Positions 1 to 7,130 of a stretch of DNA of 14,028 nucleotides are shown here, piece by piece; position 1 is the first letter of the stretch, and every line of letters begins with the position of its first letter. Both the position numbers and the translations under genes were made by a program. Origin of the DNA: Bifidobacterium breve (GTDB lineage Bacteria; Bacteroidota; Bacteroidia; Cytophagales; UBA9547); NCBI GenBank assembly GCA_943325655.2, contig CALPQG020000021.1:1-14028 (forward strand), given 5' to 3'. The notes under the pieces were generated by a model. That model was not told the DNA's origin. It was given only the letters and a program-made list of their open reading frames with translations, and ran no database searches.

Positions 1-219
1 AAAGTAATGGCCGAAGACGATATTGGATTGTTTTCTAAAATCACGGACGTCATCGGCAAAGAACTCAAAATCAACGTACGTTCGGCCAGCTTCGATACGC
101 ACAATGGCTTGTTAGAAGTACACCTCAAAGTGTTGATCAGTAACCTCAAGCATTTGGACATGCTCGTGCACCGCGTGGCCAGAATTAAAGGGGTATTGAA
201 AGTGGCGAGGGTGGAGTAG
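1..219 (+). CDS. RelA/SpoT-type (p)ppGpp synthetase/hydrolase, C-terminal ACT domain (5' partial)
   Basis: The reading frame is open from base 1, so this is the 3' end of a gene that begins outside the window; the ATG at 7 is an internal methionine. The 72 visible residues form one ACT fold, with the beta-alpha-beta pattern GLFSKITDVIGKEL, a central strand LLEVHLKVLI, and a closing helix/strand HRVARIKGVLKVARV. This arrangement (GL.. at the start and R..I.GV..V.R at the end) is typical of the C-terminal ACT domain of long RelA/SpoT proteins, which makes and degrades the (p)ppGpp alarmone and uses this domain for regulation. Bacteroidota usually carry one or two such proteins; RelA cannot be told from SpoT here because the catalytic domains are missing. 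An ACT domain from another protein is possible but less likely. A heptamer repeat begins at the stop codon. Confidence 0.85.
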   Translation, partial: KVMAEDDIGLFSKITDVIGKELKINVRSASFDTHNGLLEVHLKVLISNLKHLDMLVHRVARIKGVLKVARVE

Positions 220-252
220 TTTGAGTGTTGCGTTTTTAGTGTTGAATGTTTA
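219..252 (+). repeat. Short 7-base-periodic GTT/GTG repeat at the relA/spoT stop codon
   Basis: Starting on the last base of the TAG stop there is a GTTTGA hexamer, then GTGTTGC, GTTTTTA, GTGTTGA and ATGTTTA. The spacing is 7 bases and units mostly begin GTG or GTT. The pattern resembles the better arrays at 6877 and 12758 and sits in the same place relative to a stop codon. No complementary arm is visible before the next start codon at 666, so this copy is either decayed or single-armed. Confidence 0.45.
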
Positions 253-290
253 GTAAAAAGAACATTAAGAACCAAAAAGTAAATATCCAT

Positions 291-340
291 GGTAGCCTGT
301 CGAATCCGCTTAATCGACGTTACCTCCCGTAGTTGCGGGA
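291..340. other. Two adjacent hairpins in the gap after relA/spoT (possible structured RNA or repeat)
   Basis: The first hairpin pairs GGTA (291-294) with TACC (321-324) and, after a small internal loop, TGTCGA (298-303) with TCGACG (314-319, one G-T pair), around a 10-base loop. It is followed without a gap by a second hairpin, TCCCGT (325-330) with GCGGGA (335-340), around a 4-base loop. No T-run follows on either strand, so this is not a convincing intrinsic terminator. No protein-coding sense is clear here. It could be a small structured RNA, a dispersed intergenic repeat, or an inactive remnant. Confidence 0.35.
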
Positions 341-374
341 ATATTCTTTGACAAAAAAACGTTGAATAACGGGG

Positions 375-509
375 TTAAATTACACAGATAATTAAATCAC
401 TTCCCAAAAACACAAAAGGTATCCAATAGTACGGCGCAGCAAATGTTTTGGACGCGATGAGTTTCAGTGTTGTCTGTTGTAAATCAGTGGCATAATGGTC
501 GGAGTTCAT
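375..509 (-). CDS. Doubtful small ORF, 44 aa, unknown function
   Basis: A minus-strand ATG at 509 opens a 44-codon frame ending in TAA at 375. The product begins MNSDHYATDLQQTTLKL and ends in an aromatic and hydrophobic stretch (APYYWIPFVFLG...LIICVI). An A-rich stretch lies just upstream of the ATG, as is usual for Bacteroidota starts. I recognise no family. It is divergent from the DUF4159 gene and fills part of a gap in which no other gene can be seen. The length is within what chance allows, so it may be spurious or a fragment of a lost gene. Confidence 0.2.
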   Translation of the reverse strand: MNSDHYATDLQQTTLKLIASKTFAAPYYWIPFVFLGSDLIICVI

Positions 510-611
510 GGCTTTTTTATATAATGAAACCATCGAGATAGCGCACTTCAAAGGATGAAGAACAATAAATAAAATAAATGGACGAAGTCCTGATTACTAA
601 ACTCAAATTCC

Positions 612-635
612 TATTTTTGTAGAGGAATATATTTG
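612..635 (+). promoter_or_regulatory. Candidate Bacteroidota promoter boxes upstream of the DUF4159 gene
   Basis: Two exact matches to the Bacteroidota -7 consensus TAnnTTTG lie here: TATTTTTG (612-619) and TATATTTG (628-635), 31-54 bases upstream of the ATG at 666. No clear -33 TTTG is found at the usual spacing for either, so this is a weak call in AT-rich DNA. Confidence 0.3.
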
Positions 636-665
636 TTTAACGCTCCTATTTGATAATTTGAAAAA

Positions 666-1325
666 ATGAAACCGTTTCTTTTTCTATTCCTTTCTTTGCT
701 TTCATTTCTTACCAGCATAGCTCAAACTCCAGCTTTTAAAATAGCGAAGTTGAAGTACAACGGTGGAGGTGACTGGTATGCCAATAAAACGTCTCTTCCC
801 AATTTGATTGAATTTTGTAACAAGCATTTAAAAACAACTATCGGTACGGATGAAGAGATTGTAGAACCCGGCAGTGCCGAATTGGTTTTATATCCATTTG
901 TGCACATGACTGGCCATGGCAATGTGGTTTTCTCAGACGCAGAAGCGCAAAATTTGCGTCGCTACCTTGAAGGTGGTGGTTTTTTGCATATCGATGACAA
1001 TTATGGCTTGAATAAATTTGTAAGGCTGGAAATGAAAAAAGTATTTCCTGAACTGGATTTTGTAGAATTGCCATTTTCCCATGCCATTTACCATCAAAAA
1101 TACGATTTTCCCAAAGGTTTACCCAAAGTGCACGAACATGATGGGAAATCTCCTCAGGGTTTTGGCTTAATTTACAAAGGCCGACTGGTATGTTTTTTTA
1201 GTTATGAATGTGATTTGGGCAACGGTTGGGAAGACCAATCCGTTTACAACGATCCCGAAACAATTCGTCAGCAGGCTTTAAAAATGGGTGCCAATATTCT
1301 TACATTCGCCATAACTCAACCCTAA
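666..1325 (+). CDS. DUF4159 domain-containing exported protein
   Basis: This 219-aa protein has a Sec signal peptide (MKPFLFLFLSLLSFLTSIAQ, probable cleavage after the Gln/Thr region near residue 20). The rest matches the DUF4159 family across its full length: FKIAKLKYNGGGDWY near residue 24, LVLYPFVHMTGHGNVVFS near 73-90, the glycine-rich GGGFLHIDDNYG near 103-114, and a C-terminal GFGLIYKGRLVCFFSYECDLGNGWED. DUF4159 has a glutamine-amidotransferase-like flavodoxin fold; its biochemical role is unknown to me. It is probably periplasmic. The stop codon is separated by one base from the next gene, so the two are probably co-transcribed. The ATG at 666 is chosen because it gives an immediate signal peptide and follows an A-rich stretch. 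Confidence 0.88.
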   Translation: MKPFLFLFLSLLSFLTSIAQTPAFKIAKLKYNGGGDWYANKTSLPNLIEFCNKHLKTTIGTDEEIVEPGSAELVLYPFVHMTGHGNVVFSDAEAQNLRRYLEGGGFLHIDDNYGLNKFVRLEMKKVFPELDFVELPFSHAIYHQKYDFPKGLPKVHEHDGKSPQGFGLIYKGRLVCFFSYECDLGNGWEDQSVYNDPETIRQQALKMGANILTFAITQP

Positions 1326-1326
1326 T

Positions 1327-1575
1327 ATGTTTACAAATACAGAACAAATCATAGAAATAATGGGCTGGGTCGGTGCTTTGGAAGTACTGCTTGCTTATGG
1401 TTTAATTTCCATGAATAAAGTAACTGGCAAATCACTGTTTTTCCAATTGCTCAACTTAACCGGTGGGTTACTATTGATTGTGTATACCCTGGCTTTAAAG
1501 TCTTATGCCTCCGCTTTTGTAAATATTGTTTGGGTTTTGGTGGCACTTGTTTCCATTTACAAAATTAAAAAGTAG
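1327..1575 (+). CDS. Small CBU_0592-like integral membrane protein
   Basis: This 82-aa protein is almost entirely hydrophobic, with three predicted membrane segments: about residues 11-27 (MGWVGALEVLLAYGLIS), 38-57 (FFQLLNLTGGLLLIVYTLAL) and 61-78 (ASAFVNIVWVLVALVSIY), ending in a positively charged KIKK. The layout, including the polar NLTGG in the second helix and the W in the third, matches the small CBU_0592-like membrane family. No function is established to my knowledge. The start codon is one base after the DUF4159 stop, which implies translational coupling. A hairpin 45 bases downstream probably ends the transcript. Confidence 0.75.
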   Translation: MFTNTEQIIEIMGWVGALEVLLAYGLISMNKVTGKSLFFQLLNLTGGLLLIVYTLALKSYASAFVNIVWVLVALVSIYKIKK

Positions 1576-1619
1576 TATTTAAATTTGAATTGAATCGTAA
1601 ATTGAATTTTTCTAAAGTA

Positions 1620-1649
1620 ATAGACCATCACTACCTTGATGTGGTCTAT
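1620..1649 (+). terminator. Hairpin, probable terminator of the DUF4159 operon
   Basis: ATAGACCA (1620-1627) pairs perfectly with TGGTCTAT (1642-1649). A further TCA/TGA pairing can form inside with a 2-base bulge. It is 45 bases after the stop at 1575 and before murF. The downstream tail is AT-rich (catttactgtatatttaattt) but lacks a clean T-run, so termination strength is uncertain. Confidence 0.5.
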
Positions 1650-1775
1650 CATTTACTGTATATTTAATTTATAATTTCCTGACCAATTGAACGTTTTGAA
1701 ATTACTTTAAATATGTCAATGAATTAGACAAATTTGTTAACTTGCATTTTTATAATTAACCACCTTGAATCATTT

Positions 1776-3062
1776 ATGCTCAATACCATTTATAACAACT
1801 ACTTAGCTAGCACTGGAGTAAATACTGACACAAGAAAAACGACCAAAGATAACCTGTTTTTTGCGTTAAAAGGACCTAGTTTTGACGGCAACCAATATGC
1901 AGGTTTGGCCTTAGAAAAAGGGGCTTCTTTTGCCATTGTGGATGATCAATCAGTCGCCGTTTCAGCGCAGTATATTGTAGTAGAGGATGTGTTGACTTGT
2001 TTGCAAGACCTGGCTAACCACCACCGTAACCAACTCAATATTCCGATTATTGCCGTAACTGGTTCAAATGGAAAAACAACCACCAAAGAATTGTTACATG
2101 CAGTATTGCGTAAAAAATACAAAACATTCAGTACGCAGGGAAATTTGAACAACCATATTGGTGTACCATTAACCCTACTTTCAATCGACAAAAGTGTAGA
2201 AATTGGTGTCATAGAACTTGGTGCCAACCATATAGGAGAAATTGAATTGCTTTGTAAAATTGCAGCTCCTTCGCATGGACTGATTACCAATATTGGTTTA
2301 GACCATTTGGAAGGTTATGGAAGCATTGAAGGTGTGGCTCAGGGAAGCAGTGAATTATTTTATTACCTCCTGCACCATGAAGGTACTGCTTTCGTCAATT
2401 CAAACGATGCCTTGCTGATGCGAATGGCGTCAAGGCTTTCTAAAGTAATTACTTACCCTAAAATGGGAGATTTTTACCATTGTGACCTGAGCAAAAATGA
2501 TTTTTACTTGGAAGTAACCACAGAAAAAAAAGAAATCATCCATACCCGTTTGACCGGTGCATACAACCTTGATAATATTGCTACCGCTTTGTGTATCGGC
2601 AAATATTTTGAGGTTCCTTCTGAATTGGCCAATGAGGCCATTGCGGCATATATTCCCCAAAATATGCGTTCTCAGGTAATCGAAAAAGGAACGAACAAAA
2701 TTATTTTAGATGCTTACAATGCCAATCCTTCTTCTATGGAAGTGGCGATTGCAAACTTGGGAAATATCAAAGCCGACAAAAAAATTGCAATACTTGGTGA
2801 CATGTTCGAATTGGGCGATTTGTCTGTTCAGGAGCACAATAGAATTTCTGATTTGGCAGTAAACAATCATTTTCACCTGGTAATTTTGGTAGGAAAAGCA
2901 TTTAGTGCCACTTTGGTAAGTGCTACGAATTGTTTGAAATTTGACAGTATTTCCGAAGCAAAAGATTGGTTGATTTTACAATCATTTGACGATGCTGTTT
3001 TTCTTTTGAAAGGTTCAAGGGGAATGGCATTAGAACAATTAGTCGAACACATTAACCCTTAA
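1776..3062 (+). CDS. murF: UDP-N-acetylmuramoyl-tripeptide--D-alanyl-D-alanine ligase
   Basis: MurF adds D-Ala-D-Ala to UDP-MurNAc-tripeptide using ATP, the last cytoplasmic step of peptidoglycan precursor synthesis. The 428-aa product shows the Mur-ligase signatures in order. An N-terminal substrate domain (residues about 1-88, with DTR near 18-20 and F.A..G..FDG) precedes the ATP-binding P-loop VTGSNGKTTTKE (GKTTT at 99-103). After these come TQGNLNNHIGVPLTLL, IELGANHIGEI, the central TNIGLDHLEGYGS, and the C-terminal domain with LDAYNANPSSM and LKGSRGMALEQLV. An in-frame TTG at 1734 would add 14 residues, but the ATG at 1776 puts the normal N-terminus (MLNTIYNNYL) first, so I prefer it. 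The stop overlaps the upstream extension of the TonB-receptor frame. No missing motif was seen. Confidence 0.95.
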   Translation: MLNTIYNNYLASTGVNTDTRKTTKDNLFFALKGPSFDGNQYAGLALEKGASFAIVDDQSVAVSAQYIVVEDVLTCLQDLANHHRNQLNIPIIAVTGSNGKTTTKELLHAVLRKKYKTFSTQGNLNNHIGVPLTLLSIDKSVEIGVIELGANHIGEIELLCKIAAPSHGLITNIGLDHLEGYGSIEGVAQGSSELFYYLLHHEGTAFVNSNDALLMRMASRLSKVITYPKMGDFYHCDLSKNDFYLEVTTEKKEIIHTRLTGAYNLDNIATALCIGKYFEVPSELANEAIAAYIPQNMRSQVIEKGTNKIILDAYNANPSSMEVAIANLGNIKADKKIAILGDMFELGDLSVQEHNRISDLAVNNHFHLVILVGKAFSATLVSATNCLKFDSISEAKDWLILQSFDDAVFLLKGSRGMALEQLVEHINP

Positions 3063-3138
3063 GACCATCAAATTTTTATTCACCATAGGAATATTTTTAG
3101 CCCATACATTTTGTGTTTTTTCGCAAAGAGAAATCACT
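3061..3138 (+). other. In-frame signal-peptide coding segment of the TonB receptor, lacking a normal start codon
   Basis: In the same frame as the receptor, codons 3061-3138 read KTIKFLFTIGIFLAHTFC and then VFSQREIT. This is a textbook Sec signal peptide (basic n-region, hydrophobic core, VFSQ near the cleavage site) that continues directly into the receptor. The frame is open only back to a TAG at 3040-3042, and no ATG, GTG or TTG lies between 3043 and 3138. Near-cognate ATC (3067) or ATA codons are the only plausible starts. An outer-membrane receptor needs export, so this segment is probably translated or was so recently. Confidence 0.7.
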
Positions 3139-5379
3139 ATGAGTGGTTTTATCAAAGATATGGAAACAAAAGAAGACCTCATTGGAGCCGTTATTCAGGT
3201 GAAAGGTGCATTGAAAGGCACTACAACCAACACTTATGGTCATTATGCCATCAATGTGAATGCCAATGATACCCTGGAAATCAAAGTGTCGAGTTTGGGT
3301 TTTACAACATACACCGCTACTGTTTTTTCTGGTCCTGAAAATTTTAAGAACAATATTTTTTTAACACCTTTGGTCACAGAAACCAAAGAAGTAGTAGTAG
3401 TAGGTAGCAAAGACCTACAGGATTTTGAGTCGACCCAAATGAGTAAAAATGTAGTTACCATCGAGGAAGCAAAGAAGGTTCCGCCTGTTTTGGGCGAAGT
3501 AGACATCATCAAAGTGTTGCAATTAAAACCCGGAATTCAGTCTGGTGGAGAAGGAGTAACAGGGATTTTTGTGCGTGGCGGTGGTCCTGACCAAAACTTA
3601 ATTGTACTTGATGAAGCCGTAATTTACAATGCCAGCCACTTGTTTGGGTTTTTTAGTATTTTTAATCCTGATATTGTCAATGCTGCGGAGTTGTACAAAG
3701 GGGCATTTCCTGCACAATATGGTGGTCGACTTTCGTCTGTGATAGATGTTAAATTGAAAGAGGGGAATAAAAACAAATTCGGTGCAAGTGGAGGACTTGG
3801 TTTGATTGCTTCAAGGTTAACGGTTGAAGGTCCGATTCAGAAAGGGAAATCATCTTTTATCATCTCAGGAAGAAGAACTTATGTCGAACCATTCATTGAT
3901 TATATCAACAACAAAAACAAAGACAAACCCGATTATGATATTATTCCCAATTATTATTTTTATGATTTCAATGCAAAAGCAAATGTTGAATTGGGCAAAA
4001 ATGACAGGCTATTGGGTAGTTTTTACCTGGGTCGAGATGCTTTTAAATACCGAACCCGATCTAACTTCGATTTTATTTGGGGAAATACTACCGGTTCCCT
4101 GAGATGGAACCATGTATTTGGAAGCAAAATGTTTTGCAATACAAGTATGTATGTTTCCAATTACAGTTATGTCATCAAACAAAAATTTGAAACTTTTGAC
4201 TTTCAGCTAGGCTCTTACATCACTGATGTTGCTTTCAAAACCGATTTTGATTATGCACCGAATAACAAACACGACATAAAATTCGGGGCTTATTTTACCC
4301 AACATAATTTTAGTATTGGTAGGTTACAAGCCGGAACTACTGACGGAACCGTTAATTTTGAGGCAGGAAATAGGCTTGAGGCGCAAGATTTCGGTATTTA
4401 TTTGGGCGATGAATTTGAAATTTCACCCAAATTGAAAGCTAATATTGGACTCCGTCTGTCTGGTTTTAGAAAAAATCAGGAAGGATATTATTATTACATT
4501 ACGCCCGAACCTCGTTTGGCGGTGAGGTATAAATTGTTGCCGACTATTTCCTTAAAAGCAAGTTATACCCGCATGATGCAGTACGTGCATTTGGTGAGCA
4601 ACTCGGGAGGAACTTTGCCCACTGATGTTTGGTATCCATCCAATAAATATGTAAACCCTGAAAGTGCGCATCAATTCGCCATTGGACCTTCTGCAAGTTT
4701 TTTAAAAGGAAAGTACAACATCAGCTACGAGTTTTATTACAAACGCATGTACAACCAAATGGACTTGCGTGATGGTGCCCAAATATTTTCTAATCCAAAA
4801 ATTGAAGAAGAGTTTGTGTTCGGTGATGGCTGGACGTATGGAAATGAATTTTTTGTTGAAAAGAAAAAGGGAAAACTTACAGGTTGGGTGAGTTATACAC
4901 TTTCCTGGAATTGGCGCCAGTTTGACCAAATTAACAAAGGATTACCTTTTAACCCAAGGTTTGACCAAAGACATAACATCAATGTGGTGGGGATGTATGA
5001 ATTGAGTAAAAGATTTACACTTTCACTCACTTGGGTGTATGGTACCGGAAATGCTGTTACTTTGCCCCAGGGGAGAATTATGTTACAAAATATTCCAGGT
5101 GCAAATACCAATTTCGCCATTCCGGAATATATGCCCAGAAACAGTTACAGGATGGCTCCATACAGTAGGATGGATATTGCCTTTATATGGAAATTTGCAC
5201 CACGATGGGGAGAGTCTGATTTGACTTTTGCCGTGTACAATACCTATAACAGGTCAAATCCGTATTTTATATATTTCGAACCTGAAGCAACGGCCACAAA
5301 AAACAATTATAAATTTGTCGCCAAGCAGGCTTCTTTGTTTCCCATTATTCCAACGATAACCTATAACTTTAAATTCTGA
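3139..5379 (+). CDS. TonB-dependent outer-membrane receptor with carboxypeptidase-regulatory-like N-terminal domain
   Basis: Numbering is from the ATG at 3139 (746 aa). Residues 2-80 form a CarboxypepD_reg-like beta domain (MSGFIKD...TKEDLIGAVIQVKG...T.T..YGHYAI), typical of Bacteroidota SusC-like and other TonB receptors. Residues about 111-208 are the plug domain: KVPPVLGEVDIIKVLQLKPG, then GIFVRGGGPDQNLIVLDEA and GAFPAQYGGRLSSVIDVKLK. The remainder is a 22-strand-type beta barrel rich in alternating aromatic residues, ending in NFKF with a terminal Phe, as outer-membrane proteins do. The true N-terminus almost certainly lies in the signal-peptide segment at 3061-3138, but that stretch has no standard start codon. 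The stop overlaps the next ATG (TGATG), so the receptor and the DUF4249 lipoprotein are co-translated. The substrate is unknown; the protein is too short and lacks the SusD partner of a polysaccharide locus. Confidence 0.9.
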   Translation: MSGFIKDMETKEDLIGAVIQVKGALKGTTTNTYGHYAINVNANDTLEIKVSSLGFTTYTATVFSGPENFKNNIFLTPLVTETKEVVVVGSKDLQDFESTQMSKNVVTIEEAKKVPPVLGEVDIIKVLQLKPGIQSGGEGVTGIFVRGGGPDQNLIVLDEAVIYNASHLFGFFSIFNPDIVNAAELYKGAFPAQYGGRLSSVIDVKLKEGNKNKFGASGGLGLIASRLTVEGPIQKGKSSFIISGRRTYVEPFIDYINNKNKDKPDYDIIPNYYFYDFNAKANVELGKNDRLLGSFYLGRDAFKYRTRSNFDFIWGNTTGSLRWNHVFGSKMFCNTSMYVSNYSYVIKQKFETFDFQLGSYITDVAFKTDFDYAPNNKHDIKFGAYFTQHNFSIGRLQAGTTDGTVNFEAGNRLEAQDFGIYLGDEFEISPKLKANIGLRLSGFRKNQEGYYYYITPEPRLAVRYKLLPTISLKASYTRMMQYVHLVSNSGGTLPTDVWYPSNKYVNPESAHQFAIGPSASFLKGKYNISYEFYYKRMYNQMDLRDGAQIFSNPKIEEEFVFGDGWTYGNEFFVEKKKGKLTGWVSYTLSWNWRQFDQINKGLPFNPRFDQRHNINVVGMYELSKRFTLSLTWVYGTGNAVTLPQGRIMLQNIPGANTNFAIPEYMPRNSYRMAPYSRMDIAFIWKFAPRWGESDLTFAVYNTYNRSNPYFIYFEPEATATKNNYKFVAKQASLFPIIPTITYNFKF

Positions 5380-6191
5380 TGAACAGTAAGCCTGTTATCA
5401 TAGCACTTTTATTATTTTGCTTACTCAGTTGTAAGCTTGATAAAACTATTGAAGTTGTTTTGCCTCCTTATGAACCCAAAACTATGGTGGAATGTTATTT
5501 AGAGCCAGGAAAACCATATACTATTTTTTTAACCAAAAGTATCAGTTACTTTGACTCTTTGTATCCAAATGTAAATCGTGCCCAAATCACCATTAACTAT
5601 AAAGGGAAAGTGGATACTTTAAAATACAATCCTTTCTTAGACTCCACAAGTTCGAAATTTTATTTGTATACGGCCGCCAAAATTGTTCCTAATGAATTTG
5701 ATATTCCTTATACTTTAAATATTGTTGAAGAGGATGGTCAGGTAATTACCGGAGAAACCAGCCTGTTAGCTCCAGTGAAAATAGATACTATCCTATATAC
5801 CTATAGCGATAAATCTTCCGGAAATGTAAGTTTACAGGTCAGATTTCAGGATAACCATCAAACTGACGATTATTACCGTTTGTTGGTAAATCGAAATACT
5901 TTATTGGTGGATGCAAAAAATTCCGATGATCTTTATAACGATGTAAATTTACAAAGTACTAACTTGGAGTTGAAAGTAGAGGAACGCTTTGATAAAAATG
6001 ATACTTTGATTGTAACATTGGCACATATCAGCAAAGCTTTTTATGACTTTTCCAAATCCGTACATCTAGCAGCAAAAGCCAATGGAAATCCATTTGTGCA
6101 ACCTGCTGCCATTAAATCTAATGTGACGGGAAATGCACTCGGTATTTTCGCAGGTTATACGTATAGCAGAGACACCATCATTATTAAATAA
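5379..6191 (+). CDS. DUF4249 family lipoprotein, partner of the TonB receptor
   Basis: The 270-aa protein starts with a lipoprotein signal peptide: MNSKPVIIALLLFC, then the lipobox LLSC with Cys18 as the lipidation site. The mature part begins with KLDKTIEVVLPPYEPKTMVECYLEPGKPYTIFLTKSISYFD, the hallmark N-terminal stretch of DUF4249, and continues as beta-rich sequence (ITINYKGKVDTL, YTLNIVEEDGQVITGETSL, IFAGYTYSRDTIIIK at the end). DUF4249 genes are regularly found directly after TonB-dependent receptors in Bacteroidota and are thought to act with them at the cell surface, but the ligand is not known. The ATG overlaps the receptor's TGA by one base. The stop is 7 bases before the response-regulator start. 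Confidence 0.88.
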   Translation: MNSKPVIIALLLFCLLSCKLDKTIEVVLPPYEPKTMVECYLEPGKPYTIFLTKSISYFDSLYPNVNRAQITINYKGKVDTLKYNPFLDSTSSKFYLYTAAKIVPNEFDIPYTLNIVEEDGQVITGETSLLAPVKIDTILYTYSDKSSGNVSLQVRFQDNHQTDDYYRLLVNRNTLLVDAKNSDDLYNDVNLQSTNLELKVEERFDKNDTLIVTLAHISKAFYDFSKSVHLAAKANGNPFVQPAAIKSNVTGNALGIFAGYTYSRDTIIIK

Positions 6192-6198
6192 ATTGATC

Positions 6199-6876
6199 AT
6201 GAAAATATTACTGATAGAAGATGAAGTAAAAGTTTCTGCATTTATTAAAAAAGGTCTGGAAGAGCAATCTTATGAAGTCGAAGTTGCTTTTGATGGTGCC
6301 ATTGGAAAACGTTTGGCTTTGTACAACAAATACGATGTGTTGATCATGGACGTAAACATGCCTCAAATCAATGGCTTTGATTTGGCCAGAATATTAAGAG
6401 AAGAAGGCATCACTACGCCTATTTTGATGCTCACGGCTTTTGGTACCACCAATGATAAAATTGCTGGATTTGATGCCGGAGCAGATGATTACCTGGTAAA
6501 ACCATTTGAGTTTAGAGAGTTGCTTGCCCGATTAAAATCGTTGTATAAACGCTCAGGAGACCATGTTCAAAAAGGTAAAAAGTTAAGTATTTTAGACCTT
6601 GAACTGGATTTGGATGATAAATCTGTCAAAAGGGGTGGTAAAAAAATTGACCTCACCGCCAAAGAATTTTCCTTGCTTGAATATTTTTTAAGGAACAAAG
6701 GCAGGGTGATTTCAAGGGTTGATATTGCCGAAAAAGTATGGGACCTTAAATTTGATACAGGTACCAATGTGATTGATGTGTATATCAACTTCTTAAGAAA
6801 AAAAATAGACAAAGACTTCGATAAAAAATTAATTCATACCATGGTAGGAATGGGTTATATCATGAAGGAAGAGTAG
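6199..6876 (+). CDS. OmpR/PhoB-family two-component response regulator
   Basis: The 225-aa protein has a receiver domain (1-120) with acidic residues E7 and D8, phospho-acceptor D51 (LIMDVNMP), T79 (LMLTAF) and K101 (VKPF), all in place. A C-terminal winged-helix DNA-binding domain (about 130-225) has LDLELDLDDKSVKRGGK, LTAKEFSLLEYFLRNKGRVIS, and the recognition region TNVIDVYINFLRKKID, then HTMVGMGYIM. It therefore should be a phosphorylation-controlled transcription factor. The start at 6199 is chosen over an in-frame ATG at 6133, because MKILLIEDE is the usual receiver N-terminus and the longer form would overlap the DUF4249 gene. It lies 7 bases after that gene, so it probably shares its transcript. 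No histidine kinase lies next to it. The 3' side begins immediately with a heptamer repeat. Confidence 0.95.
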   Translation: MKILLIEDEVKVSAFIKKGLEEQSYEVEVAFDGAIGKRLALYNKYDVLIMDVNMPQINGFDLARILREEGITTPILMLTAFGTTNDKIAGFDAGADDYLVKPFEFRELLARLKSLYKRSGDHVQKGKKLSILDLELDLDDKSVKRGGKKIDLTAKEFSLLEYFLRNKGRVISRVDIAEKVWDLKFDTGTNVIDVYINFLRKKIDKDFDKKLIHTMVGMGYIMKEE

Positions 6877-7122
6877 GTTTTTGTTTTTTAGTTGTCAGTT
6901 ATCGGTTTACAGTTCTTGTGAACATGGTTTCAGTAATGAACATTTATAATTAATCTATTCATTTTTCATGTGACTATCAAATGAATTAGGCATAATACTC
7001 AAATTCGATTTCCAAAACGCTAATTTTTTTACTATTTTGCGAGTCTAAAATAATACATTATCTACGATTACTTTATATTTTAGTAGAATAAAACTGTAAA
7101 CCGTTAACTGTAAACTGACAAC
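6877..7122. repeat. Paired heptamer arrays (inverted arms) filling the gap between response regulator and fabD
   Basis: Left arm, directly after the TAG stop: 7-base units GTTTTTG (6877), TTTTTTA, GTTGTCA (6891), GTTATCG, GTTTACA (6905), GTTCTTG (to 6918). Right arm on the complementary strand: TGTAAAC (7095), CGTTAAC, TGTAAAC, TGACAAC (to 7122). GTTGTCA, GTTATCG and GTTTACA at 6891-6911 pair with 7116-7122, 7102-7108 and 7095-7101, with 20 of 21 bases matched and one 7-base unit (7109-7115) bulged out. The right arm ends 8 bases before the fabD ATG. The loop of about 180 bases is AT-rich and may contain the fabD promoter; no exact TAnnTTTG box was found in it. Confidence 0.7.
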
Positions 7123-7130
7123 TTAAAATA

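Noticed and set aside
1734..1775. TTG start giving murF 14 extra residues
   Set aside because: The ATG at 1776 starts the normal MurF N-terminal domain; the added residues have no family counterpart.
6133..6198. Upstream ATG for the response regulator
   Set aside because: It would overlap the end of the DUF4249 gene by about 59 bases and put 22 unrelated residues before the standard receiver start MKILLIEDE.
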